64,000 bases of DNA from Cristatella mucedo (Eukaryota > Bryozoa > Phylactolaemata > Cristatellidae), in contig WPIO01000006.1 in NCBI GenBank assembly GCA_009760855.2, positions 8,365,001-8,429,000 of the forward strand, given 5' to 3'. Under the pieces are notes generated by a model. That model saw only the letters and a list, made by a program, of their open reading frames with translations, did no database searches and had not been told where the DNA came from. Positions 1 through 11,742 of this stretch are shown one piece after another. The translations under genes were made by a program, and so were the position numbers. The number at the start of each line of letters is the position of its first letter. Position 1 is the first letter of the stretch.

Positions 1-281
1 ACCTGTCCTATGTGTGATTGTGCATGTTGATGCTATTCATGCTATCACTAACTACATTCCGCATTTTGACACTGTGCATGTTACCACTAGCCACATCGTC
101 ATGCTTTTTTTTTACAGCCTAGGTAAAGTGCCTAAACATAAATTTAGTTCTCTGGGGGAGCTAAACAAATGTAATTTGTAATGTAATGTAAATTGCTGTT
201 ATCAAAGGGTCTTGTTCTCAAAGGGTTCTATGCAAATGTATTACTATTATTATTATTGTCATTATTATTATTATTATTTGA
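1..281 (+). repeat. LINE-A-like 3' end with ATT tail (5' cut by window edge)
   Basis: The sequence holds the block gacactgtgcatg(tt)accact and a conserved 3' element of the form aaagtgcct...agttctctggggg, as in the better LINE-A copies. Further on there is a second partial tail and then a TTA/ATT run. It appears to be one or two overlapping 3' truncated pieces. Confidence 0.6.
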
Positions 282-789
282 TCATAAATACATGCGTTTG
301 AGCATCTTTGCTTGTTACCCCACATAGCCTTTAGTGAGCACCACAAATCCTGTTAGTCTTACGCTATGCCTAATGATCCGGTGGCCATTGACTAATTAAA
401 AATGATAGTGGCTAGCACTGGGTACTCCTGGTCTACCGATGCCTCAGCAGTGCCACTTGCCCGAATTCCTTGGTTACTGTACTGGTTTGATATCAAGAGG
501 CTTATGCAATTATCACAGAATCGCAAGCTTGGTGTTTGGTGCAATCACAGTATATAGACTACAAACGATGTGCTAGATTTCTACTGCGTAACAGTTTTCA
601 AACCAGACTATCTATTGTTTGGCTATTCCTCTAACCGATCTCAAATCCTTTGAGGAACCATATCTTCAGATCCCGTTACTTAAAGCCTCGCTCTCTTAAT
701 TGATTGATATCGTGACTCTCTACAACATCCTCTGACTGTATGAACTCGTGTACTTGTGCTCACTGCTCAAAAGATCAAGTGATTAAGTT
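282..789. other. Unassigned non-coding stretch
   Basis: No open frame above 60 codons, no recognisable domain, RNA gene or repeat. AT-rich, frequent stops on both strands. Confidence 0.5.
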
Positions 790-799
790 ATATCATCAG

Positions 800-2620
800 T
801 AATCAGCAAAATGTAAGAAATCTGCATTTGTAACTCCACAAAGCCGGAACACTGAATGAGTGTTATACTGGAGAGTTTTCTATACCGTATTCAATGCCTA
901 GGCCGCTTTTGGTGCAGATGCGAATGCCAACAGACTTCATCTCGTGCATCAAAGAGCAAGTGAGAAACATAGCTGAGTCAGAAAGGCGATCGAGGAAGTG
1001 AGTAGCATGTACATAGCTGCTCAGGACGGGTGAAAGGATGTGCCAGTCTACAGCAGGAAAAAAGTTCAAACATAAAGCATTTATCTAAGAGATCTAAATT
1101 CCGAGCACATGGTGACGGTCGCACAGCAGCATCTCTCATTAGAACAGCAGTCTCCTAGGCACCGTGCTCGGGGGTCTTATGAATAGCCGATCGTCAAGAT
1201 TGAATGTCTGTGAGGCAAGAATTTGGTGTATCAGTCACTGCAGCATACTCCGATGGCATAAATGACAAACACAGCTGTTTCTCATGATTTTAGACAATAA
1301 AGGCGATTCCCTAGGCCAAGTCACTTGGTCCGAGAGCGTGGTATGAAAAATAGCAAAGAACCGAGAGCGGACCCTTGTAGAACGACATGGGTCACTGGAC
1401 TGCTCGATGAGACGTGGCCACCACTCGATACGGATTGAACTCAATTGGAAAAGCACGATTTGAACCACGCAAGTGCCTCGCCTGCCACATAAATCGTTGT
1501 TCTCAATCGTCCAAGTACGATTTCGTGAATAATAGTTTGAGCTCAGCTAATAGATCAAGCAGGACAGTAGCATTCTCATCACTGTTGCTTCTTGGATTGT
1601 AGTTAGTCGTGCAGAGAAGACCAGTTTCAGTGAAGTTGTGTTGCTTGAATACCGACTGAGGTTTTCTGACAACTCCTTGTATTCGTAATGCATTCTACAA
1701 GCTGCTTAGTGGCAATCTTTTCTTGAATCGTGTACAAAAAAAGGTTGAAGGGAGGTTGGGCGATAGTGTTTGAAGACCTCTGAATCCAATTCAGGCTTGT
1801 TAAATATTGGTCGAAGGATGGCCGATTTGAAATGCTATTGAACAACCCCGTAATTCAAGTTAGCGTTAAAACTGAGTTATGGCTTGACTAAACTGTTCTG
1901 CCGCAGAAGACAGGAGAGGTCATGGCATAGGGTCTTCAGGTGACGAGCGATTTTTATTTGACTTAATTACGGTAACCACTTCGCACACAGAAACCTCGGA
2001 AAATTGTACTCGTTATGAGTCAACACCTGCTTTAGTCGGAGGTGGCTTTATGAAGGCATGAGCATGGGCAAGTTTTTCAACGAAGAAGTCGGAACGCCTA
2101 TCGGCCAAACGGTAAAGATAAGGGTAGTGAGATCACTCTGTGTTTTCAAGCAAGTGATTCCTTGTTTATAAATTTGTTTTGGATGTAACTAACAATTGTG
2201 CAGTTTTCGAGTGAAATAAGAAGCCCTGGCTTTCTATTTCCGGGTTTAGACACTGATATAGTTTTTGAAACATGAAATATTGGCATCAGGCCCAGACTTC
2301 ATAAAACTGTCTTCAAGTCTGACCTGTACGCAGCTTACTTTTAAGTCTTTTGGCAAATAGAAAGGAATCTCGGCGACTCTGACAGAATTTAGGAGTCATG
2401 CTCGCCGAGAGCACTCGTAACTTTGGAATTAACTGCATCAATGAAGGTTTCTTAGGTGTCAGCAGAATCTGGGTGCAGATTAAGAAGACCTGCAAGACAA
2501 ACAGATTTGAAAAACTTTCTATCATGTTTCCGTGTAAGTAATATAGCATTCCGTAGTGCCCAAAGAGTGTCCAAATCTCTCTCATAGCACTTTACGTAGT
2601 CTATTATCCTGGAAGTTATT
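800..2620 (-). pseudogene. LINE-B (L2-clade) reverse transcriptase remnant
   Basis: Read on the minus strand, broken frames between about 1850 and 1300 show RT landmarks: KPELDSEVFKHYRP near the start of the RT domain, then blocks resembling the fingers/palm region, with stops and frameshifts between them. Upstream (2310-2585) a frame rich in Lys/Ser resembles the endonuclease-RT linker. The 3' end (about 1070 to 800) matches other LINE-B ends (gtaactccacaaagcc on the plus strand). Heavily decayed and non-functional. Confidence 0.7.
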
Positions 2621-3588
2621 ATTTTTGCCACTGTTAATATTATTTTCTCGCTTTCAGTGATTAAATTGTCTGTCTCCTTGAGGAAGAAGCCTTACAACTA
2701 TGACACTCTACTTCTGCTCCTAGCTGCTAAAATACTTAATCAGGATATTACTACCGACAGGGACAGCCATGGGAGCCTAAACATCAGGTGGTTCAACCGG
2801 ATCTATTTTCGCGTGCATTATGAAGCCAGTTAAAAGCAAAGGTCCTAAAATGTTCGTCATATTATTTGGACTAGAATTTCTACGAACGAATTAAAAAAGA
2901 CTTGAATAGTACCACAGACTCAATGGGTCGCCATGACGTGCTGCCATAACTGAACCACATTGATTTACCAGTGTCATTAGCTTTTCATTCTCAAATTGCC
3001 TCTCTGAACCACTATAGCTTGTATAGTAAAATATTTTTATCTTGTTTATCCAGTGGAGATGACGTATAGGTAACTTGTGGGCTTTATACTGTTCTCCTCT
3101 ATTGATTTAGAGTAGCCACCTCTGCAACTGGCTCTAACCTGAGAAGGCTTTACCTAGGCAGACAGCTTGATAGTTTTCCTTTTGAGATACATCAAACACA
3201 ATGACTTCCATAACGCCAGAAAGTTAAGTGGGTCGCCACGGGTACTGGGGTGCATCTGCTTAAATTTCGGTGAATATAGGTACACGGCTGACATTGTCAG
3301 ATGAATGCCTGCACTTGTCGTTTGCAGAGCTACTATATCTCGCCCAGGTCGCATTCGGCATAGAACTGCATCATGCTCTCTGCCTTATGCGACCCCTGCC
3401 TAGCTGGCAAGATATTAATTGCAGCCTGCATTTTCTCAAATACAGACGCTGCTTTGTTAATGCTGACTTGTTGGCTTTGTCGTGCATTTTTAGCGGTCAC
3501 GATACTTTATAGTTTAATTTCCTTTGTGCATTCGCAAATTAGATGGGGTGGATGGTAAAAAAATAACTACACGTGTCTCATCTCAGAA
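2621..3588. other. Unassigned stretch
   Basis: Only short frames on both strands (largest about 80 codons at 3270-3512), none with a recognisable domain. It may contain further old LINE sequence, but I cannot show it. Confidence 0.4.
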
Positions 3589-4560
3589 ATGCCTTTCATT
3601 CCAGTCTTTCTAGGCTTTCCTTTCTATGCATACGACACACAGCTGTACCTGCGTTGTAATCCCTACATTCCAGCACATAAAACTCTCTTAGCTTCATTGT
3701 GGCAAATATTGCTGACATTTGCACACGGATGGCAGCAAAGCTTTCTCAAATTGAATGAAAACAAGCCAACTTACTAGCTATGGGCCAAACTAGTGTTACT
3801 AAGAAATAGGAATGCACGAACGTCAAAATGGGCCAGGCTAGCAAATGGCCTACAGTGTCTGCTTGCAAACCGGATGCGCTGTTCTAAAGTGATCCTTCAC
3901 TAGATGACTAAATAACCTCCAGTCAAGTCTTACGGCTTCAGCTGTGTACCATTGCAAACATTCAGGCTTCCTTCGGCTTTCTTAGACTGTCGAAGCTAGT
4001 TTCAATTTTTGACATCCCTACTAGATTCCTGTAACTTGCCACACAAGTGTTCCCGACTACATGATTACATGCTTGCAAGTTGAAAGCTCTGAAGTTAAGC
4101 TTTCTGTTGCTACTGCTATATTACACCACTTCTCCTCGACCTTCGGTAGCTCTCCATCATCAAGTTGTGTATTATCTTGAAGATTGTATCTCACTTTCGC
4201 GTGCCTACATTCTCTTGCTCCAGCCTAACTATCCGAAATACTGCCTAATCATTCTTCTTAGCGTACCACCTGCTCTTCTGAGTCGAGCGGTTTAGATGCA
4301 CATCGAAACATTTTCAAATCCTCCCGAGCCCAAATCTTCAGCTTGTACCCCTCAGAGCCTGGAACTCACTCTCTTCCTACCGACACTCACCCGTGCACCC
4401 CCACAGCATTCGCTCTGTCCACATGCATTGCCTTTCGAGTGCTTGTGCGTTCCGACACTGTGCATGTTATCACTAACTGAATAGACATGTTTCCATTTCA
4501 GCCTTACTTAAATGCACAGAACAATAATTAGCTCGCGTGGGTGCAATACAGAAATCATTA
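3589..4560 (+). pseudogene. LINE-A RT and 3'-end remnant
   Basis: A frame at 3589-3777 carries FYAYDTQLYLRCNP, a decayed form of the L2 active-site motif YADDTQLYL (first catalytic Asp changed to Tyr), then FLKLNENKPTY, matching FLKLNDDKTN in better copies. Downstream the sequence fades to the 3' block gacactgtgcatg at about 4455. Many stops. Confidence 0.7.
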
Positions 4561-4710
4561 TAATTGTTATTTCATAATGAGTCTATGTATTGTGGTAGTG
4601 CAGCTTTGTGAAGGTATGGCATCAATGGGCTGAAAACTTGGTCGTATAGCAAGGAAAGCCAATAACGCAGCCCCAGCTATCTAGTTACCAAATGCCTGCC
4701 AAGGCTTCAA

Positions 4711-5319
4711 TTGGCACTGCTATTGTGGCTAGGGATACATCTATGGTCAGCTGACGAGCACTGCCAAGTTCCAAGAATTATTTCGAGACACAGCTGCCAC
4801 CATGTATTTCACTGCTTGGGCTACATTTGTCGTTCACTTTTAGGTCACTTCATTCTTTGGCTCCAGCCTATCTCTCAGATCTACTCCCCATACCAGGCCA
4901 AGCATCGTATCACCCGCTTTTTGGAATCCAACAGTCTACGAATACCTCGTACAGACCTCACATCCTTTGGAGACCATGCATTTAGTTCGTATGCTCCCAA
5001 AGCCTGGAACTCCCTCCCGACTTGCGTCAGAACATCCCCTGACTTGACCACATTTAAAAAGAACTTAAAAACACCTATTCAGGACGCATTTAGTGGGTCC
5101 CTGTGATTCGTCCTTCGTGTGCTTATGTGTGCTGACACTGTGAACGCTGCCACTAACCACATTTGCATGCTGACCCTGTGCATGCCACCCCTAACCATGT
5201 TATACATGTTGTTTGTTTATCAAGCATGATATTACTCACCATTCAATTGCACTCCCCTTTGCAGCAAATGTAAAGCGCCTAGAAAAAGATTGAGTTCTCC
5301 GAGGGCGCTTTATCAAGTG

Positions 5320-5363
<44 letters not shown>
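4711..5363 (+). repeat. LINE-A 3' fragment with (ATT)n tail
   Basis: A 131-codon frame (4711-5106) ends with the L2 C-terminal region: FSSYAPKAWNSLPTCVRT and LTTFKKNLKTP. It is followed by the typical 3' UTR (gatattactcaccattcaat, gcaaatgtaaagcgcctag, gggcgctttatcaagtgc) and an ATT microsatellite from 5321 to 5363. The best-preserved plus-strand 3' end in the window. Confidence 0.85.
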
Positions 5364-5364
<1 letters not shown>

Positions 5365-6524
5365 ATTCAGTGGTGGCATTTCCGACCCTAGAAATAAGCA
5401 TTCTCGTGTGCAGCATGCCATTTGCTCCTTCGTGGGTTGAAACAAGGGTAAGGCATTGCGTTCGTGCAGCACCCAAAGAAGCAAGTTCCAAGCAAGCCCT
5501 GGTCAAGCCCAAGCACCTGGTCAGTGGATGATTAATTCGCGCTGCGGCTCTGAGTATCAATGACTACCATGGCTGCATGTTTAAGGTGCTATGCCTGTGG
5601 TTTTGTCCTTGAGCCTAAGATATAACCAGAATACAATAGGTGAAAGTGAGATCATGGGCTTCAATCTGTGTGGATGAGGTAGCTGCAAGTGCATATCAGA
5701 TAAGCACAGAATAAATACAGGTTGAAGCAAGCATGTACAGCTTGACACATGTACGGCTTTATGTGAGAGTGTATGCCTTTGCTACGAGAGGTCTGACAGC
5801 CATCTTCTCATGTTGAGATCTTCGTGGGGAGACCTTCTTCCAATAAATGAAAGGGGGGGTTACGATGAGGTGAAGCGAGTGAGCCGGCTTCCATTATTGT
5901 TTGGCTGAGGGAGGTTATGCCAAGTTAACCGGCGACTAGGTAAACAATAACAGAGAGAGGAGTAGTTAGCAGAAACTAATATCGCAACACTATGTGCCCT
6001 TCAAAAAACCCACTTCGATATCCCCTAATGACAAAAACGTATTAGTTTGAAGGAAGGATCCGGATACCTTGTGCTCACCCCTTTCGGTGCATTCACGAAC
6101 CTCCCTGTTTCTAGCCAGCACTAGTGCACTTGTAATCACTAGGTCCCTTTTCGCGAGTTTTAAAAGAGACGAACCAGGGAATCAGCTTGCCAGAATGACT
6201 ATAAAGTAGAGCTCAGGACCTAGTTGTAAGTGGCAAGTTACAGTAATCATTCCTGATGACTCAGAATTTGCCAGCTCATACATGAGTGCCTTAGGGTCGT
6301 CAGGATAATTGCTTAGCAGTGCTGCACATGCAAAATGAGGAAACACAGCTTTGTATGTGAATTTTTTATAACATTATGTGCACACTTAGCCGATAATTTT
6401 ACCATCGAATTCCCAAAAAGTATGGCACTCTGGCAAGCCCTAGGTGTGGTGTGACTGATATATTAATAAAGATAGCAGAAAATTAAGAGAATAAAGAATA
6501 AAACTCAATGCCGTAGCATGATAC
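5364..6524. other. Unassigned stretch
   Basis: No coding frame of note and no match to the repeat families seen elsewhere in the window. Confidence 0.4.
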
Positions 6525-6695
6525 TGTGCATGCCACCCCTAACCATGTTATTCTTGTTGTTTATTGAGCATGCTACCACTAATCATTCGATGTGATTCCT
6601 TTGCATCAAATTTAAAGTGCCTAGAATAAGATTGAGTTGTCTGGGGGCTCTAGATCTATGCTTTACTGTTATTGTTATTATTTAATGATTTTAGT
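6525..6695 (+). repeat. LINE-A 3' UTR fragment
   Basis: Contains gtgcatgccacccctaacc, a copy of the ccaccactaatcattcgat block, aaagtgcctagaataagattgag and a degenerate TTATTG tail. No coding part left. Confidence 0.75.
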
Positions 6696-6967
6696 GACTT
6701 GTGCCAACTAAATAATGAGTAAAATATGATCTCATACATAGAACTATATATGAGAGGGAGGCTGGTGAATAGCTGACCATCATACAAGTGTTGTCTAGGC
6801 TGATCAATCAGCTGACTTATTGGTCTGTCTGCAAGTGAGAGTCTGTCTTCTACGAGTAAGCATAAGAATAATACAAGATAAAAGATTAGCTGATCAAGCA
6901 GCCTCATTTATATAGCTGTAGAATAGCCTTAGCAACTATTACTCAGATTTCAATGGGCACTGTACGA

Positions 6968-7138
6968 TTGCGTGAGCCGTGATGGCACACTAGGTAAGGC
7001 GGTTGCTTTCACTACCTCGGTCCCGAGGTCGTGGGTTCGATTCCTGCGGTGGGCGATCCTTTATCGCCACTGCAAGCGGTGGTGATAGCCGTTAAGGCTC
7101 TTCTGTCGCTATACAAAAAGAGGCTGCTTAATCAGCTA
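6968..7138 (+). repeat. SINE-A, tRNA-derived
   Basis: The head has a pol III A-box-like tggcacactaggtaaggcg and a perfect B box, GGTTCGATTCC. The body follows: tttatcgccactgcaagcgg, then gctcttctgtcgctatac and aaaagaggctgctta. The same layout recurs in four other clear copies, so this is a SINE rather than a tRNA gene. Confidence 0.85.
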
Positions 7139-7600
7139 GGATTCTTTTTTGTCTGAAGCTGAACTCACACATACGACCTGATTGGTCTCGGTACTGGTGT
7201 AGTGCAAGCACCCTACCCTTATTTATCGGCAGCATGCACCAGTGCATTACGAAGTTGCTACCAAGTAGCTGGATAGTAGCTGGATAAAACCAAGCAGATA
7301 GATCATGTGCCTCAAGGGCATCCACATTGTCACTGCCTTTGCCATGACAGGGTACTACAGGAAGCAGGTGAGTCATTGCCTAGGTGGGGAACTATGCTAT
7401 ATCAAGTTGTTGGCAACAGATCGATGACCGATGGGTCGGCTATCATTCAGCAAGTACCGAGTGAACACTTAGTGTCAAGACATAATTAGGCAATACCGAG
7501 TGGCAGGCAGTGCGATCAGCTGAGAGCACAGCCTGTGGAGGTGGAGGGAGTGGCAGACAGGTCAGATCCCTCGAGCTCACCGGCTACCAGGGTTGGTCGC

Positions 7601-7666
7601 CTATCTCCTGACTATATACTATCTCCTGACTATCTCCTGACTATCCTATCTCCTATCTCCTATCCC
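7601..7666. repeat. Short minisatellite, unit ctatctcctga
   Basis: Imperfect tandem copies of an 11-bp unit, decaying into 7-bp ctatctc units. It lies between two oppositely oriented SINE-A copies. Confidence 0.8.
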
Positions 7667-7689
7667 CGTGGCCATGGAGTGGTGCAGCT

Positions 7690-7868
7690 AAAAAAAATCT
7701 TAGCTGATTTAGCAGCCTCTTTTAGTATAGTGACAGAAGAGCCTTTACGGCTGTCAACCCTGCTTGCAGTGGCGACAAAGAATCGCCCACTGCAGGAATC
7801 GAACCCACGACCTCGGGACCGAGGTCGTGAAAGCAACCGTCTTACCTAGTGTGCCATCACGGCTCACC
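7690..7868 (-). repeat. SINE-A, tRNA-derived (minus strand)
   Basis: Reverse complement of the SINE at 6968-7138: ggaatcgaacccacgacctc is the complement of the B box, and tagcagcctctttt marks the 3' end. Well conserved. Confidence 0.85.
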
Positions 7869-8244
7869 AAGGACACGGCAAGAGCATCTGAAGCTCTAGA
7901 AAGCACCAAAGACAGAAGCTGGTCGTCGGAGGGCTCGATTAGTTCAACAACTCTTTCAACATTGAGCCGAGCAGCTTCAGAGCGACATGTATCCAGGAAT
8001 CGGATGCTTCAAGAGGGCAGGCATTGCTCGACAGATGGTTGGGCTCTGGCGGATACTGTTACCTACTTGCTTTCTCAAGCAGTCACCTTGCTTGGCAAGT
8101 TAACAAGGATAGGGAGAGGCACTTCTTCGCTCCCTCCCCCTGGCCGGCAACCAACTCTTAACCGAGTCCTACCCCCCCCCGACGGCAGTCTGGCATCGAA
8201 GTCCCTTTGCTAGCCTTGTATGCAGCAGCCGCCAGGTGCTGTGA
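7869..8244. other. Unassigned stretch between SINE-A and LINE-A
   Basis: A 149-codon plus-strand frame (7764-8213) starts inside the SINE and has no recognisable domain. I regard it as fortuitous. Confidence 0.4.
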
Positions 8245-10650
8245 GTATGATCAACTTGATTAATAAGAATAGTAATAATAAATTCAATAAAGCACGCTCA
8301 GAGAACTCATTCTCTTTCTAGGCGCTTTACATTTGCTGCAAAGGAAACACGATCGGATGGTTAGTGGCAGCATGCTCAATAAATAACAAGCATAACATGG
8401 TTAGGGATGACATGCACAGTGTCAGCATGCAAATATGGTTAATGGAAGCATGCAAGGTGTCAACCAGCATAGGCACACGAACGACAAATCACGAGGACCC
8501 ACTAGATGCTGTGATAAAAGGGTGCAGTTTTAATTTCTTTTTAAATGTGGTCAAGTCAGGGGGTGTCATGACTTAAGTCGAAAGTGACTTCCCGGCTTTG
8601 GAAGAATACGAACTAAAGGCACGGTCTCCTTTGGATTTGAGGTTTATACGAGGTATGGGTAAACGATTGAATTACAAAAAGCAAGTGGTACCATGCTTAG
8701 CCTGGTCAGGAGTAGATCTGATAGGTAGGCTGGAGCAAAAGAATGAAGGGACCTAAAAGTGAGTGACAGAACCGTGAAATCGATAAAGTCGCTCAGGTTT
8801 GCAAGAAATGATGTGATGTGGCTACTACGACGTTCACGACAGACAAGGCTTGCTGCAGAATTTTGCACCGGCTTAAGTTAGCTTAGTTAAGCCCCTGATT
8901 GTACAGGCCGGTAGACCAACAAGCATTAAGTGACAGAAGTCGAGACAGGATGTCACAAATGCATGGACCAATTTAGATGTTGTATAACTGTATAAGCATG
9001 CCCAAATTTTAGCCATGTTGTGCACCTGAAAGTAGGCAGACTTGGCTGTGGAGCTGATACGGTCGTCTTATGAAAGGTCACTTTGGAACAATACAACTAG
9101 ATTTAGTGCAGATGCAACAGGAGATATGCTGGCAGAGCCAATTGTGAGCATTATCCTTTCAAATTTTTAAATCACACATGGTTTTCCAAACCCTAATAAG
9201 TTGGTTTTATCATCATTCAATTTTGGAAAGTTTGCTGCCATCCATGTGCAGGTGTCATCAATACATGCAGCAAGGGAGTTGAGAGAATTCGACTTGATGG
9301 AGAGCTGGGAGAGATCAAAGCAAAGGTACAACTGAGTGTCATCCGTATAGAAGTGAAAGCCTAGCTTGAGTCTGGCCATCACATCGTCAAGAGGGAGAGT
9401 ATAAATCGTGAACAGAACGGGACCAAGCACAGGGCCTTGATGTACTCCATACTTCAGAGGCAGCTCGGATGATTCGTGTCTATTCACATCAATACTCTGG
9501 GGTCTCCCACTGTGAGGACCTGAACCATTGCCGTGCAGTACCAGCGATGCCCAATAGAGATGAGAGGCACTAAAGAAGGACTTGGTGATCGATGGTATCC
9601 AAAGCTGCTGAAAGATCGAGCAAAACAAGCAGAGAGACTCTACCTAAGTCTGCATTCCTAAGCAGGTCATTATAAACCCGAAGCAATGCTCACCCTGTGG
9701 AGAGATTAGCTTACAAACCAGACTGGAACTTATAAGCAAGGTTTGAAGTTTCAATGTATGAGTTCATCTGGTCTGCCACGACTCGTTCCAGTGTATTTGA
9801 CAGGAACGCTAGAAGGAACACTGGGCGGAAGTTGCTCCAGTACTTTTGGCGTAGTGTTGCTTTCTTGAGTAGTAGCCAGACTGCAGCCTTTTTGAAAGGT
9901 GCTGGGACATGAAATGAGGTTAATGACAGAGTAACAGATCTATGCATCCTAGAAGCACGACAGAGAGAATACTGTCTAGAGGACTAGTTGTCTTCTTTGA
10001 TTGGGATATGAGCTTTATAACGGGGTCATTAGTTTCCTCCTTGAGTGTAGACACTAAGGTGCTACATGGAAGTGAGAGACAGGATTCCAGTGTGGTTGCT
10101 GACACCCTAGAGATGGACTTCCTAATCTTGTTTATCTTGTTGCAAAAAAATGTAGAGAAGCGATCAGCTGGATCGCCACAAGGGTCACTAGGTGAGGTGC
10201 TGACCTGAGAGTAGTTAAGGAGGCGATTGATTGTAGACATCAGCATTTTTGGATTGTCTACTTTGAATCCGCAAAGGTTTTATAGAAGCTAGACTTTATC
10301 CTTGCTAGGATCGATTGGTACGATTTACAGCAGCCCTATTATGCCTTTCAATGGACAGTCAGTCCTGAGCTTTCGTATGGTTTTTCAAGCTTGGGCTTAG
10401 TAGACATAGTTAATTTAATATCTGTGGTACACCATAGACCGTCTGGGAGGTCGCAGAGAGCGCTTAGTCAGAGGTGCAAACTCGTCGGGTATCCCAGCTA
10501 GTGCCGTGTTGCAGCAATCTACAAATGATGACAGGTCAGAAGGGGATTGAGCAGCAGTGGCATAGTATATATTCTCGCACGGACAGCATCGATATCAACG
10601 GTCTTGAGGTGCTTGACACCAAGTGTGCAATCCTGCCTCCATTTAATGGG
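8245..10650 (-). pseudogene. LINE-A (L2-clade) long copy, reverse transcriptase pseudogene
   Basis: The most complete LINE-A in the window, about 2.4 kb, broken by frameshifts. In order on the minus strand: a pre-RT region (10246-9920), RT N-terminal motif NFRPVFLLAFLSNTLERVVAD (9947-9711), palm motifs GVHQGPVLGPVLF and active site FYTDDTQLYLCF (9628-9167; both catalytic Asp kept, the usual Ala replaced by Thr), the C-terminal region with MQNSAASLVCRERRSSHIT (8868-8644), then a 3' UTR ending in interrupted ATT units at about 8250. It would have copied its own RNA by target-primed reverse transcription. No intact endonuclease domain is visible, so it is 5'-truncated and dead. Confidence 0.88.
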
Positions 10651-11466
10651 CTGCTCGAGACTCTTCTGTTATTAGTTTAGCCACTATTGATCTGAGAATC
10701 ATAGCATTGTCACTGCAGCATGCTCTTCCTTGGCTAGCTGAATGCTGTACATATCGCATAAGTAGAGGCACCCGCGGATTCAAGCAGCTATGACAACGAT
10801 TGGTTGACACACGGACTCGAAGGGCTCACGTAGAGGTATATCTCAGCCCCCCTGCTCTGACTCTGACTAAAGCACGACACAATCATAGCATATCAGCCTA
10901 CAAGAAGATTACGGGATTGTACTAATAACGAATATTGTAGCATGCACTCAGAATCCTTGCATTGCATTTCAAAGTTTGGCACTATCCAAACCTTTGAGTA
11001 AAAAAACGGTTGCCTGTTTTCTCAATAACCAAGTTTTACCTAGCCACTTTCTTACTATACATTGTCCCGGTACTTGCCATGAGCTCAATGGCTAGGTTAT
11101 TGATAGCCTGACTAAGCCTAGAGGTTTTATAGATACCCCTGAGCTAACTGAATGCCTCAATCCCTATGTCCCTTTGGCCACACGAGGGCTATGTGAAATG
11201 TAGAGCACACCCATATATTTGAGCAGAGCTCAGGCCAGGGCCTGAAAGAGCTACTCCCCAGCTGAAAAAAATGATAATTCTAATTGATACTAGATTCCTG
11301 CTGGACAGCGGTGCAGCTAGCGGTTCACTTAGCTGAGTTTGCTGAATTTGCTGCCCTGTAGGTGTATACAGCATCTCTTGGGGGGGGGTAGGGGGTGACC
11401 AAAAACAGGCCTGGGGTGCTCTGCTGCTCCCCCTCTCTCTTCTTCACCTTCTCTTCTTTTTTATGA
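10651..11466. other. Unassigned stretch
   Basis: No domain-bearing frame. G-runs near 11382. No recognised repeat. Confidence 0.4.
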
Positions 11467-11617
11467 TGGCCGAGCTGGTTTGGTCCTCAGATTAAGGTGC
11501 TCGCCCCGACCAAGGTCTGGCTGAGGTCGTGGGCTCGAGCCCCGAGGCATATGTGAAGCGCCTGAATAGAGATTAAGTTCTCTTGGGGCGCTATGCAAAT
11601 GAATTATATTGTATTTA
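11467..11617 (+). repeat. SINE-B, tRNA-derived
   Basis: The tRNA-like head reads gccgagctggtttgg...ttaaggtgctcgcc and gggctcgagcc (B-box position). The 3' body is aagcgcctgaatagagatt followed by aagttctcttggggcgctat. This 3' body resembles the LINE-A 3' end. Confidence 0.75.
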
Positions 11618-11742
11618 TCAAGCATGATATTACTCACTATTCTATTGGGTTTTCCTTTGCAGCAAATGTAAAGGGCCAAAAAAGAGATTGAGTTCTCTGA
11701 GTGCTCTTTATCAAGTGCATTATTATTATTATTATTATTATG
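11618..11742 (+). repeat. LINE-A 3' UTR fragment with ATT tail
   Basis: Begins with the tatcaagcatgatattactc block, then gcagcaaatgtaaagggcc, agattgagttctctgagtgc and an ATT run. It abuts the SINE-B copy directly. Confidence 0.8.

Noticed and set aside
7018-7055. tRNA gene candidates at SINE heads (also 34388 and 44237)
   Set aside because: A and B boxes are present, but each is followed by a shared SINE body and recurs in several diverged copies.
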